A DNA stretch of 18,088 nt from an uncultured Oscillospiraceae bacterium (GCA_900539695.1 UQDG01000031.1:1-18088); one strand, 5' to 3'. Positions 9,934-17,103 are shown, counted from the stretch's first letter. Notes: generated by a model from the sequence alone, not told the origin. Program-made: numbers and translations.

Positions 9934-10521
9934 TCAAATCGTGATCTCCAGCCCTGCGTTCTGCAGGAACCAGTCGTGCTGGGCGTCCAGGCGGGCTTCC
10001 AGCGTATCATCGGCAGCCAGGCCGGTGGCGGGGTTGGCAGCGCGCAGGCCGCCCAGGGTGATGGTGTCATCGGCAGCCAGGGCCACACCGGCAGGCAGCT
10101 TGCCCTGCAGCAGGGGCAGGTCGGCGGTGCGGGCGTACAGGGTGCTGCTCTCGCCCATGGTCTCGGCCAGGGCGGCAGCACTCTTGACCAGCCAGGCGGC
10201 ATAGTCCTTGCCGGCGGCAAAGGTGGCCAGCTGGGTGCGGGCGGCGGCGAAGGCATCGGCCGCGATCTGCTGGCGCTGGGCGGCCAGCTTGGCGCGGGCC
10301 TGCATGCGGGCGGCGCTCAACTCACGGTTGGCGCGGGTGCGGGCACGCTCTGTCTCAAAGTGGAGCGTATGCTCGGCCTTGGCCTGCTGGGCCTGGCGTG
10401 CCTCGTCCAGCTGGCGGTCGATCTCGGCATCGGTCTCGGTGCGGATGGCGGCGCAGGCGGCTTCGCCCTCGGCGCGGATCGATTCCAGGAACCGCTCGGC
10501 GCGGGTATCTAATTCATTCAT
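9934..10521 (-). CDS. ntpE: A/V-type ATPase subunit E (peripheral stalk)
   Basis: Peripheral stalk (stator) subunit that pairs with the G/H coiled coil and holds the A3B3 head still. It has 195 residues, close to the family norm. The first half is a long Ala/Arg/Glu/Gln-rich coiled coil and the second half a small globular domain ending in DDTLEARLDAQHDWFLQNAG, as in other E subunits. A GTG at 10527 extends the frame by two codons, but AGAGG stands 7 bases before the ATG at 10521. Sequence identity in this subunit family is low, so the call rests on fold pattern, length and operon position. Confidence 0.92.
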   Translation of the reverse strand: MNELDTRAERFLESIRAEGEAACAAIRTETDAEIDRQLDEARQAQQAKAEHTLHFETERARTRANRELSAARMQARAKLAAQRQQIAADAFAAARTQLATFAAGKDYAAWLVKSAAALAETMGESSTLYARTADLPLLQGKLPAGVALAADDTITLGGLRAANPATGLAADDTLEARLDAQHDWFLQNAGLEITI

Positions 10522-10532
10522 GGTCACACCTC

Positions 10533-10838
10533 TTAGATTTTAACACCGATGGCCTCGCGGATATAGCGGGTCAGGCGGTCCTTACCGGCAGCACCGCCGC
10601 CGGTGGAAGGCACAGTGATAAGCAGCGGCGTACCTTTGGCACGGGCGCTGTCCAGCACCTCGGTGTAGGTCTCGGCGATCTTTTCGGTCACCAGCAGCAC
10701 AGCGATGTCGGGCTGCTTGGCGGCGTTTTCCAGCGCCTGGCGCAGGTCGGCTTCGCTGCGGGCCACGGTGCCCTCGATACCGGCCAGACGCAGACCGTTC
10801 ATGGCGTCAGAGTTATCGCTGATGAGAAAGAACCGCAT
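10533..10838 (-). CDS. A/V-type ATPase subunit F (central stalk)
   Basis: Small central stalk subunit that binds D (called NtpG in the Enterococcus hirae naming). It has 101 residues, the usual size. The N-terminus MRFFLISDNSDAMNGLRLAGIEG and the centre PDIAVLLVTEKIAE are typical of the family's Rossmann-like fold. It starts 4 bp after the K stop with only a weak AAGG upstream, so its translation may depend on ribosomes finishing K. Confidence 0.95.
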   Translation of the reverse strand: MRFFLISDNSDAMNGLRLAGIEGTVARSEADLRQALENAAKQPDIAVLLVTEKIAETYTEVLDSARAKGTPLLITVPSTGGGAAGKDRLTRYIREAIGVKI

Positions 10839-10842
10839 GGCC

Positions 10843-11223
10843 TTACACCAGCTTGCTCAGGATCATGATGGAGATGACCAGGCCGTACAGGGCGATGGAT
10901 TCACCCAGGGCCACGAAGATCAGGCTCTTACCGAAGGTCTTTTCGTTCTCGCTGTTGGCAGCGATAGCAGCGGGGGCAGCGGAAGCAACAGCCATGCCGC
11001 CGCCGATGCCGGCCAGACCGGTTGCCAAAGCAGCAGCCACCAGGCCGATGCTCAGGGAGGAGTTGTGGTCATTGTCGGTGTTGGTTTCGGTGGTCTCGGT
11101 AGTGGAAGCGGCGGCAGCGGCCTCGTCGGTGTTGTCAGCAGCCAGGACGCCGAAAGCGCCGCAGCAGGTCACAGCCACAACCAGCAGAATGGTAACGAAC
11201 AGCTTGTTGAATTTGCTTTTCAT
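10843..11223 (-). CDS. ntpK: A/V-type ATPase subunit K (rotor ring proteolipid), signal-peptide-like N-terminus
   Basis: Ion-carrying rotor ring subunit. It is 126 residues from the ATG at 11223. A longer frame from 11238 starts with ATGGAGGGT, which is itself the Shine-Dalgarno (GGAGGG, 7 bases before the second ATG), so 11223 is the start. Residues 1-29 look like a signal peptide (KSKFNK, hydrophobic core, VLAAD), followed by a Ser/Thr/Glu/Asp-rich linker to about 56. Two helices follow (about 58-80 and 99-123) with the Gly-rich GIGGG motif in the first and the ion-binding Glu108 in GESIALYG in the second. There is one hairpin per chain, unlike the double-hairpin 16-kDa NtpK of E. hirae. 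Glu-Ser with Tyr five residues on resembles Na+-binding c subunits, but no Gln is seen in helix one, so H+ or Na+ is undecided. Confidence 0.95.
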   Translation of the reverse strand: MKSKFNKLFVTILLVVAVTCCGAFGVLAADNTDEAAAAASTTETTETNTDNDHNSSLSIGLVAAALATGLAGIGGGMAVASAAPAAIAANSENEKTFGKSLIFVALGESIALYGLVISIMILSKLV

Positions 11224-11265
11224 AAGAATACCCTCCATGATTTTTATTTTGTGAAATTCCCTCTA

Positions 11266-11321
11266 TGTAGGGATCGATGCTCGCATCGACCCGCGGGCGG
11301 ATGCAAGCACCCGCCCCTACA
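11266..11321. repeat. 56-bp palindromic intergenic element with two internal hairpins
   Basis: The element begins TGTAGGG and ends CCCTACA, has a perfect central CCCGCGGG, and the two halves agree as an inverted repeat at 21 of 28 positions. Each arm also folds on itself: TCGATGC/GCATCGA at 11273-11288, and GCGGATGC/GCACCCGC (one mismatch) at 11296-11313. The two arm hairpins inside an outer 7-bp stem give a cross-shaped fold. It lies in the gap between subunits I and K and is transcribed with the operon. No coding role is seen. Confidence 0.75.
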
Positions 11322-11336
11322 GACAAATGCGGATAT

Positions 11337-13247
11337 TTACGCCTTTTTGATATTAAACGCGGTAAACTTGCGACCGCCGCCTTTGTAGCAACGGCTGAAC
11401 ATCTCGTAGAACTCCAGACGGATGCCCTGGATGGCGGAGAGCAGCGCTTCGAGGCAGATGACCACGATGTTGCCCAGGATGACCACCAGCATATTGTTGG
11501 GCGTGCCGGCCAGCGTAAAGACGACCATCATCATGCTGGCATGCACGATGACAAACGCACCAACACGCAGGAAGGAGATCGTGTTGGACAGGTAACTCAG
11601 CACCGTCTCCAACAGTTCAAACACGCTCTGCATCAGGTAGTTGCCCATGCCGCCGGCAGGTTTCCAGGGCTTGCCTTCCACCATGGGGGCCAGCAGCTCA
11701 GCGAACAGCAGCAGGACCAGGCCCGCCACCATGCCGATGGCGGCCAACACCTGCGGCAGGAAGGTGAACGCGCCCATGTAAGCGCTGGCCAGATCCACAC
11801 CGCACAGGTAGGTGATGACACCCACCAGACCGTTGGGGGAGAAGATGAACTCACCCCACTCCTTGTGGCGGGCGTGGGTGTACATGTTCAGTACCATAGC
11901 CGCCAGCACCAGGACAACGCCGATGTAAACGGCGACCATCAGGATGCCGGTGATGGAATCCATGACCGAAACGGGCTTGCCTGCCATGCCAATGGCGTGG
12001 TAGAGCGGGTCCAGGGCATCCTCATAGCCGAAGAAGGAACCATAGACCAGGCCGAAGATCGTACTGGAGATGCCGCAGGGGATCATCAGGTGGAACAGGT
12101 CGTTGTGCTTGACCTTCCACATAAAGGTGCTGAACAGCGCCAGCACGATGCCCTGCCCGACATCACCAAACATCATGCCAAACAGCACGGTGAAGGTGAG
12201 CGCTACGAAGCCGGTGACATCTGTCTCGCCATAGGCGGGCAGACCGTACATCTCTACGAAAAACTCAAAAGGGCGGCTCCACCAGGGGTTCTTCAGTTTG
12301 GTGGGAGGCGTCATCTTACCGGCGGCCTCGGGGCCGTCCACGGTAACGCGCAGGTCTTTAACGGCCCGCGCCTTGCCAGCGATCTCCTCCACATCCGGCG
12401 CCGGGACCCAGCCGACGCAGAAGAAATGGGAACCTTTCACGGCAGCCATGCGGCGCAGGTCGTACATAGCGGCGTAGTAGCGCACCGTGTCGTACAGCAT
12501 CTGCACCTTGGCTTCGTGGTCATGCCACAAAGCCGCGATGCGGGCGTTGACATCATCCACCGACTTTTTGACAACTTCCAGGTTTTCTTTAAAATGCTCG
12601 ATGATCTCGGCAGGGGAACCGGCCGCACCGGGCACATGCACCGGCTCGAAATACAGCATCGAGAAGATGCCGTCGGTCTCCAGCGCTTTCTCGCGGGGGG
12701 TCAGGTAGATGCCCCAGTAGCCAGTCTTGGTCTGGGTGCACTCTACAAACAGGATATAGGGATCATCGGCGTAGTTGCTCATCAGCTTGTTGTAGCCTTC
12801 GGTGGGCAGGAAGCCGAACCGCACCTTGACGTGCTGGCAATCCAGGATCTCATCCACATTTACTTTCAGGTTCAGGAAGTGGCTGTACTGGGCGATGCCG
12901 TCCTCGCAGAGCTTCTGCTGGTCCAGCAGGCCCTGGCGCTCGGCACACAGGTCATCGATCTGCTCCAGCAGGTCGCTCAAATAGGCTTTGGCTTCTTCGT
13001 CCGGCGGGTCGGTGTGGCGCTGCTCTTTATGCAGTTCCATGCCAGCCTCTTTCGCCATAGTCTCGATCTGGTCGCGGGTGGCGGGATAGGGGTTTTCCTC
13101 GTTAAGGGCGGCGTATCCCAGCGAATCCGACATATAACGGGTGGCAGGTTCCAGGTCAAACCGGCCGTCCATACAGCAGGCATCCAGGAAATCGTTCAGC
13201 TGGGGCAGGGTGCCTTGTACCCGCACCAGCTTCATCTTTTCAACCAA
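11337..13247 (-). CDS. ntpI: A/V-type ATPase subunit I (membrane stator, a-type)
   Basis: Membrane stator that forms the ion half-channels against the K ring. It has about 636 residues, normal for the family. The N-terminal half is soluble and coiled-coil rich; from about residue 320 there are several membrane segments, including LTFTVLFGMMFGDVGQG, a family hallmark. The essential arginine lies in SNTISFLRVGAF at about residue 561, with a second conserved Arg in GIRLEFYEMF. Start choice is uncertain: GTG at 13256 is only one base from AGGAG, while TTG at 13247 has a 10-base spacing and gives MVEKMKLVRV, close to family N-termini; ATG at 13235 is also possible. The gene follows C closely. Confidence 0.95.
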   Translation of the reverse strand: MVEKMKLVRVQGTLPQLNDFLDACCMDGRFDLEPATRYMSDSLGYAALNEENPYPATRDQIETMAKEAGMELHKEQRHTDPPDEEAKAYLSDLLEQIDDLCAERQGLLDQQKLCEDGIAQYSHFLNLKVNVDEILDCQHVKVRFGFLPTEGYNKLMSNYADDPYILFVECTQTKTGYWGIYLTPREKALETDGIFSMLYFEPVHVPGAAGSPAEIIEHFKENLEVVKKSVDDVNARIAALWHDHEAKVQMLYDTVRYYAAMYDLRRMAAVKGSHFFCVGWVPAPDVEEIAGKARAVKDLRVTVDGPEAAGKMTPPTKLKNPWWSRPFEFFVEMYGLPAYGETDVTGFVALTFTVLFGMMFGDVGQGIVLALFSTFMWKVKHNDLFHLMIPCGISSTIFGLVYGSFFGYEDALDPLYHAIGMAGKPVSVMDSITGILMVAVYIGVVLVLAAMVLNMYTHARHKEWGEFIFSPNGLVGVITYLCGVDLASAYMGAFTFLPQVLAAIGMVAGLVLLLFAELLAPMVEGKPWKPAGGMGNYLMQSVFELLETVLSYLSNTISFLRVGAFVIVHASMMMVVFTLAGTPNNMLVVILGNIVVICLEALLSAIQGIRLEFYEMFSRCYKGGGRKFTAFNIKKA

Positions 13248-13263
13248 TCCGTTCACACTCCTT

Positions 13264-14322
13264 TCAATCGTGTTCGTCGTAGCCGATCAGCAGGGCTAGG
13301 ACTTCTTCGGCGGGCAGCTTGTAGTGCACGCCCTCGATGATGTGGTTCAGGTTCCACACCTCGCACTGGGCCAGCCAGATGTAGCACATCATGACCAGCG
13401 TGGGCTCGGTGGAGAACCGCAGCCACTTGCGGCACCAATCGGTGCGGTAGCGGAAGAAGCCTTCCTTCAGCACGGTGTAATCGTGGTGAGCCAACAGCGG
13501 GCCGTAACTGGTTTGGGCAAACCGCTGCTTGAAAGCAGGCAGATCCGGCGAGGCCAGCAGGTAGTCCCACTCGGCGGCCGTCAGGGCGCTGCAATCTCGG
13601 CGGCAGGCGTTGCGCACCGTGGTGGCAGGCGCCCCTACGCGGATGAGCCGCGCGGCGTTGGACACCGCCGAGGTATCGCACTCCAGCTCGATCAGCTCCC
13701 GCAGGCCGGGCTGCTCGCCCTGCTTGGCGGGCTTGGGTGCCATAGCGACCAGCGCCCGGTGGCGGTACTCCTGCATCAGAGGTTCCGCCTGGGCGGTCAG
13801 GCCGCGGTCCGGCTTAGCGTTGGCCAGCGGGGCCAGAACCTTAGCCCAGGGCGTACCCTGTACCGCAGCCAAAAGGCTTTGCAGATCGGTAGCTTTGGCC
13901 AGTGCGTACAGATCAATGCTGCAGCGCTGCTCCAAAAAGTCCGGCAGGCGGTACAGGTAATCACCGGGGCGGCCTGCATCCAGGCACCGCAGGGCGGCGG
14001 TCAGCTCGTCGACCTCGCAGCAAAGCGTTAAGTACTGGTACACGCTGCTGCCTGCGCTGCGGTCATACCGGCACAAGCTGTCGAAGCGTTCGTACTGGCT
14101 TTGCCGCAGCAGGTTCTCCAGCTGGGCGCGGCGGGCGTAGGTGGGGTTTACCTCGGCCAGCGTGTTGGCGTACAGCGGCAGGGCTTTCAACTCGTTGGCC
14201 AGTTCTGTCATTGTATGGCAATCCGTTAAGCGGCGGTAATCCTCGGCGCGCAGGCGGCGGCCATACAGGGCGCGGGCCTTTGCCAGCACAGCATTGCTGG
14301 CTTTGCCGCTCGCGTGGTTCAT
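13264..14322 (-). CDS. ntpC: A/V-type ATPase subunit C (central stalk to ring connector)
   Basis: Subunit C (d-type) sits on top of the membrane ring and receives the central shaft. It has 352 residues with the chosen start, near the family norm. The fold is a repeated helical unit; typical segments are AVLAKARALYGRRL near the N-terminus, SIDLYALAKATDLQ near the middle and NLNHIIEGVHYKLPAEEV near the C-terminus. The frame opens upstream at 14370, but AGGAGG lies 7 bases before the ATG at 14322 and the longer version begins with a Pro/Gly-rich out-of-family stretch. The start overlaps the stop of the preceding stalk gene by four bases (ATGA), a sign of translational coupling. Confidence 0.93.
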   Translation of the reverse strand: MNHASGKASNAVLAKARALYGRRLRAEDYRRLTDCHTMTELANELKALPLYANTLAEVNPTYARRAQLENLLRQSQYERFDSLCRYDRSAGSSVYQYLTLCCEVDELTAALRCLDAGRPGDYLYRLPDFLEQRCSIDLYALAKATDLQSLLAAVQGTPWAKVLAPLANAKPDRGLTAQAEPLMQEYRHRALVAMAPKPAKQGEQPGLRELIELECDTSAVSNAARLIRVGAPATTVRNACRRDCSALTAAEWDYLLASPDLPAFKQRFAQTSYGPLLAHHDYTVLKEGFFRYRTDWCRKWLRFSTEPTLVMMCYIWLAQCEVWNLNHIIEGVHYKLPAEEVLALLIGYDEHD

Positions 14323-14651
14323 TGTGCGGCCTCCTGGGCCAGGGCGCGGCGTACCAGTTCTGCCGTCCACTCGGCCTCATGCTGTTTGGCGGCTGCCGTC
14401 ATGGCGGCGGCAGCCTGTTCACATTCTTTGTCTAAGGCGGCGCGGGCCTCGGCGTTGGCGGCGTCGGCTGCTTTGGCGGCAGCTTCGGCATCCGTCTGGG
14501 CTTTGGCGTCGCACTCGGCAGCGATCGCCTGCTTGCGGGCATCCAGGGCGGCCAGCCGCGCCGTGCGCTCGGCCTTGGCTTTCTCACTGGCCTTACGCTG
14601 GGCGGCGTCCATCTCCAGGATCGCCTGCATCAGATCGTTCACATCTTTCAT
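14319..14651 (-). CDS. A/V-type ATPase peripheral stalk subunit G/H
   Basis: First gene of the ATPase operon. It encodes 110 residues, nearly all Ala, Glu, Lys, Arg, Asp and Gln, with no Pro and only one Gly-free helical pattern: a single long coiled coil expected to pair with subunit E as stator (the NtpF role in E. hirae naming). The N-terminus MKDVNDLMQAILEMDAAQRKASEKAKAER is typical of G/H subunits. A GTG at 14660 could extend it, but GAGG stands 8 bases before the ATG at 14651. Sequence alone cannot assign such a coiled coil firmly; the operon position supports it. Confidence 0.88.
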   Translation of the reverse strand: MKDVNDLMQAILEMDAAQRKASEKAKAERTARLAALDARKQAIAAECDAKAQTDAEAAAKAADAANAEARAALDKECEQAAAAMTAAAKQHEAEWTAELVRRALAQEAAQ

Positions 14652-14700
14652 CCCATGCACCTCATTTCTGGAATTGGGATTTTTCCGGGTTTCGTCCCGT

Positions 14701-14728
14701 ATTATAGCACTTTCACTAAAGATGGCAA
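14701..14728 (-). promoter_or_regulatory. sigma-A promoter of the ATPase operon
   Basis: Minus strand: -35 TTGCCA (14728-14723, 5 of 6 to consensus), 16-base spacer, perfect -10 TATAAT (14706-14701). The first start codon is about 45 bases beyond the likely transcription start. It lies in the gap after the DUF2798 gene, so the operon need not depend on that gene's promoter. Confidence 0.75.
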
Positions 14729-14780
14729 GTCTCTTTTGTGCAGTTTTATTAGTACAAATTTAACAATGTGTCTCTGCGTT

Positions 14781-15254
14781 TCACTTTTTCTTGATGCAGC
14801 GTAATCCTGCGCCAAACACCGTGCGCACCAGCGGGCCGGCAGCTACCAGCTGCCACAGGAACGCAGCGGGGTAGTTCAGCATGGTGGTCTGCACCCAGAT
14901 GGCCACAAAGTTGGCGTTGTGGCTGTCCTTGAATAGCAGCGTGGCGAAAAAGCTCATCAGCGGGCACATCATCCAGGCCGACAGGCAGGAGATGGCCATG
15001 ATCAGAAACACCTGCTTATCCTTGCCGGGGGTGAACCAGCCCGTAGCAATGCGCATGGCTGCGGGGCCCACCAGAAATGTATCCAGCAAAAAGGCAATTA
15101 CCCCCATGATGGGCAGTTCACTGAAAGCAGCCAGAAAGATAAAGTTCTGCATCCCGCCCACATCCAAAGCGATATTGTAGCAGACCATGCCATAGACCAT
15201 GACACAGACCATCATGACGGTGTAGACGATTTCCTGTTTTTTCGTTTGCGGCAT
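14781..15254 (-). CDS. DUF2798-type small membrane protein, function unknown
   Basis: Encodes 157 residues with about four membrane segments (roughly 9-29, 37-58, 81-106 and 117-141) and a Lys-rich C-terminus (CIKKK). The N-terminus MPQTKKQEIVYTVMMVCVMVYGMVCYN resembles DUF2798 proteins, for which no reaction is established. The ATG at 15254 has GAGGAG 9 bases upstream. It lies between the ATPase operon promoter and a divergent YoaK-type gene. No clear terminator follows it, so some read-through into the ATPase operon is possible. No function is assigned. Confidence 0.82.
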   Translation of the reverse strand: MPQTKKQEIVYTVMMVCVMVYGMVCYNIALDVGGMQNFIFLAAFSELPIMGVIAFLLDTFLVGPAAMRIATGWFTPGKDKQVFLIMAISCLSAWMMCPLMSFFATLLFKDSHNANFVAIWVQTTMLNYPAAFLWQLVAAGPLVRTVFGAGLRCIKKK

Positions 15255-15305
15255 ACTTGATTACTCCTCTATTACAAAAAGTAGATACGGTTTTTCCAAA
15301 AGCAA

Positions 15306-15355
15306 AACAGCCGCCGGGGTGTCGCTCAACTCGTTGCGACGCCCTGGCGGCTGTT
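15306..15355 (-). promoter_or_regulatory. long leader hairpin, possible attenuator
   Basis: AACAGCCGCC (15306-15315) pairs with GGCGGCTGTT (15346-15355). The stem continues inward through a G-U pair and GGGTGTCGC/GCGACGCCC with one wobble, leaving a 10-base loop: about 20 pairs in all. On the minus strand it is followed by TTTTGCTTTT, terminator-like, and lies about 50 bases before the DUF2798 start codon and after its likely promoter. Confidence 0.6.
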
Positions 15356-15381
15356 GTCTCACTGCGTTGGAAAGTGAAGCA

Positions 15382-15411
15382 AGTATACCGCAAATGTACG
15401 CGCCGTGTAAT
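15382..15411 (-). promoter_or_regulatory. possible promoter of the DUF2798 gene
   Basis: Minus strand: -10 TATACT (15387-15382), 18-base spacer, -35-like ATTACA (15411-15406, 4 of 6). The match is moderate. It lies upstream of the long hairpin. Confidence 0.4.
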
Positions 15412-15532
15412 ACCCTTTTTCAGGATTCTGCGTTTTGTACAAAAGTTATCGCCGTCTGTGGACAAGCGGTTGGGCAGTTCCCTGCCTTCCGTTTATTTTT
15501 TGGTACAGCTTGTGTATTTTGTTTTTTGCGGC

Positions 15533-15561
15533 TTTACACTGCGCGGCCGCCGCGCTATAAT
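15533..15561 (+). promoter_or_regulatory. sigma-A promoter of the YoaK-type gene
   Basis: -35 TTTACA (15533-15538, 5 of 6), 17-base spacer, perfect -10 TATAAT (15556-15561). The start codon follows about 40 bases after the likely transcription start. Confidence 0.75.
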
Positions 15562-15607
15562 GGGCAGCGTACCTGTTGTATATATAAAAGGATAAGAGGG
15601 GTTATCC

Positions 15608-16306
15608 ATGGCACACAAAGTATGGCATCACCACGGGCAGATGAGCGAAGCTTTCCGCACCGTGATGTTTCTTTCCGCATCCGGCGGCTTACAGGATGCC
15701 TACACCTATATCGGGCGCGGCAAAGTGTTTGCCAACGCCCAGACCGGCAACATCGTGCTGATGAGCCAGGCTGCCTTTGACGGGGACCTGGCGCGGGTGC
15801 TGCACTATCTGGTGCCGCTGCTCTCCTTTGCGCTGGGCGTGGCAGTGGCCGAGGCCATCCATATCCGCTACCGCGAGGCCAAGCGCCTGCACTGGCGGCA
15901 GCTGGTGCTGGTGGTGGAAATTCTGCTGCTGTTCGGGGTAGGGTTCCTGCCCAACACGCTGGATCTGGCCGCCAACGCGCTGGTTTCGTTTGCCTGTGCC
16001 ATGCAGGTACAGGCCTTCCGCAAGGTGCACAGCTACCCGTTTGCCAGCACCATGTGCATCGGCAATATGCGCAGCGGCATGGAATCGCTGGTGGTGTACT
16101 TCCATCTGCACGACCGCAAGATCCTGTACAAGGCACTGCACTACTTCGGCGTGATTCTGCTGTTTGCCGTCGGGGCCGGGCTGGGTGCCCAGGCCGTAGC
16201 GGTGTTCGGCAATCGGACCATCTGGTTCAGCTGCGCACTGCTGCTGGTAAGTCTCTGCTTCATGTTCATCCAGGATGAAGAAGAAGCCTTGAAAGAAAAA
16301 GCATAA
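15608..16306 (+). CDS. YoaK/DUF1275-family membrane protein
   Basis: Encodes 232 residues, the usual length for the DUF1275 (YoaK) family of bacterial membrane proteins, whose substrate is not established. The signature GGLQDAYTYIGRGKVFANAQTGNIVLMS is at about 26-53. About six hydrophobic segments follow, with FASTMCIGNMRSGME in the middle of the second half as in relatives. AGAGGGG stands 6 bases before the ATG, and a strong promoter lies upstream. The TAA stop (16304-16306) abuts or overlaps the left end of the inverted-repeat element. The protein is full length, so insertion there did not visibly truncate it. Confidence 0.9.
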   Translation: MAHKVWHHHGQMSEAFRTVMFLSASGGLQDAYTYIGRGKVFANAQTGNIVLMSQAAFDGDLARVLHYLVPLLSFALGVAVAEAIHIRYREAKRLHWRQLVLVVEILLLFGVGFLPNTLDLAANALVSFACAMQVQAFRKVHSYPFASTMCIGNMRSGMESLVVYFHLHDRKILYKALHYFGVILLFAVGAGLGAQAVAVFGNRTIWFSCALLLVSLCFMFIQDEEEALKEKA

Positions 16307-16481
16307 AGGCAATACCGCACAATTCTAAGTGCCGATACGGCGAGCGAGGTGCGGCAGCTGCTAAGCCAAAAGCGCAGATAATACTTTGTGTATTATCGAG
16401 CATTTTGGCAACGCAGTTGCCGTGCCGCAGCCGCCGGAGCGGTGCTTAAGCCGTAAGGCGGGAATTGTGCGGTGTTGCCTT
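16306..16481 (+). mobile_element. complete 176-bp MITE-like element
   Basis: Non-coding element bounded by 20-bp terminal inverted repeats (16306-16325 and 16462-16481), 19 of 20 matching; the left one starts AAGGCAATACCGCACAATT. TAA stands on both outer sides (16304-16306 and 16481-16483), consistent with a 3-bp target duplication. The interior folds back: GATAATAC/GTATTATC at 16377-16397 forms the tip, then GCCAAAA/TTTTGGC, then further partial pairing. It carries no frame for a transposase, so movement would need an enzyme in trans. A second copy is cut by the window start. Confidence 0.78.
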
Positions 16482-16490
16482 AATCTGCGC

Positions 16491-16535
16491 ATAAAACGGC
16501 CCCCGCCGGGATAGATTCCTGGCGGGGGCCATTTG
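16491..16535 (-). terminator. nrdG terminator, possibly shared with the YoaK-type gene
   Basis: A perfect 10-bp GC stem (GGCCCCCGCC at 16498-16507 with 16521-16530) with a 13-base loop. On the minus strand it is followed by GTTTTATG, 24 bases after the nrdG stop. On the plus strand it is followed by ATTTGCT, so it may also end the YoaK transcript after the repeat element. Confidence 0.8.
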
Positions 16536-16554
16536 CTATACGGGCTTGTATGTA

Positions 16555-17103
16555 CTACATCTTGTGGTCTGCGAAGATTGGATCATCCTGCCACAGCACC
16601 ACATGACCGGCAGCGCGGGTGCGGTTCATATCAATAATGCGCTGGTTGCTGGAGCCGCGGAACCGCAGGCTGATGTCATACTTGTCCTGCACGAAGTCGC
16701 CGTCCACGAGCACATCTATATATTGTAGGAACTCGTCGGTCACCTCGCAGCGGCCGCAGCCGGGCCGCAAAATTTCCTGCTCAAAATGGTTGCCGGTATA
16801 GCACCATATTGTCTTGTTGGGGTACAGCGCCTTGACGTTTTTGACGAAGGGCAGCAGTTCCCGCTGGTTTTCCGGCTCAAAGGGCTCGCCGCCCAGCAGC
16901 GAAAGGCCGTTGATGTAGCCCGGGGCAAGGCTTTCTAAAATTTTGTTGCGCACCTCTTTGGTAAAAGGCTCGCCATAGTTAAAATCCCACGCCACAGCGT
17001 TAAAGCAATTGGGGCAGTGGCGGCGGCAGCCCGAAACAAACAGGCTGGTGCGCACCCCCTCGCCGTTGGCGATGTCACAGTATTTGATGGTTGCATAGTT
17101 CAT
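16555..17103 (-). CDS. nrdG: anaerobic ribonucleotide reductase activating protein (radical SAM)
   Basis: Radical-SAM activase that installs the glycyl radical on NrdD under anaerobic conditions. It has 182 residues, normal for the family. The iron-sulfur motif CX3CX2C is Cys26, Cys30 and Cys33 in SGCRRHCPNC; the GGEPFEPEN segment that contacts SAM follows at about 92-100, and RFRGSSNQRIIDM near the C-terminus is typical. AGGAG lies about 11 bases before the ATG, a little long. It is divergent from nrdD rather than downstream of it. A probable promoter lies at 17191-17219. Confidence 0.97.
   Translation of the reverse strand: MNYATIKYCDIANGEGVRTSLFVSGCRRHCPNCFNAVAWDFNYGEPFTKEVRNKILESLAPGYINGLSLLGGEPFEPENQRELLPFVKNVKALYPNKTIWCYTGNHFEQEILRPGCGRCEVTDEFLQYIDVLVDGDFVQDKYDISLRFRGSSNQRIIDMNRTRAAGHVVLWQDDPIFADHKM

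Larger units (their letters stand above)
15255..15607. other. 353-bp divergent intergenic region
   Basis: No gene is seen here. It holds a long hairpin at 15306-15355 in the leader of the minus-strand gene, a probable minus-strand promoter near 15382-15411 and a strong plus-strand promoter at 15533-15561. The part between 15412 and 15530 is T-rich on the plus strand and shows nothing else that I can name. Confidence 0.7.

Noticed and set aside
8408..10204. Long plus-strand frame opposite ATPase subunits A and E (about 598 codons), and similar ones opposite B and I
   Set aside because: They mirror well-identified genes, lack convincing ribosome binding sites and show no recognisable domain.
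16306..16481. Integron attC site or IS end with truncated transposase
   Set aside because: There is no integrase, no cassette layout and no transposase fragment; long matching terminal inverted repeats fit a MITE-like element better.
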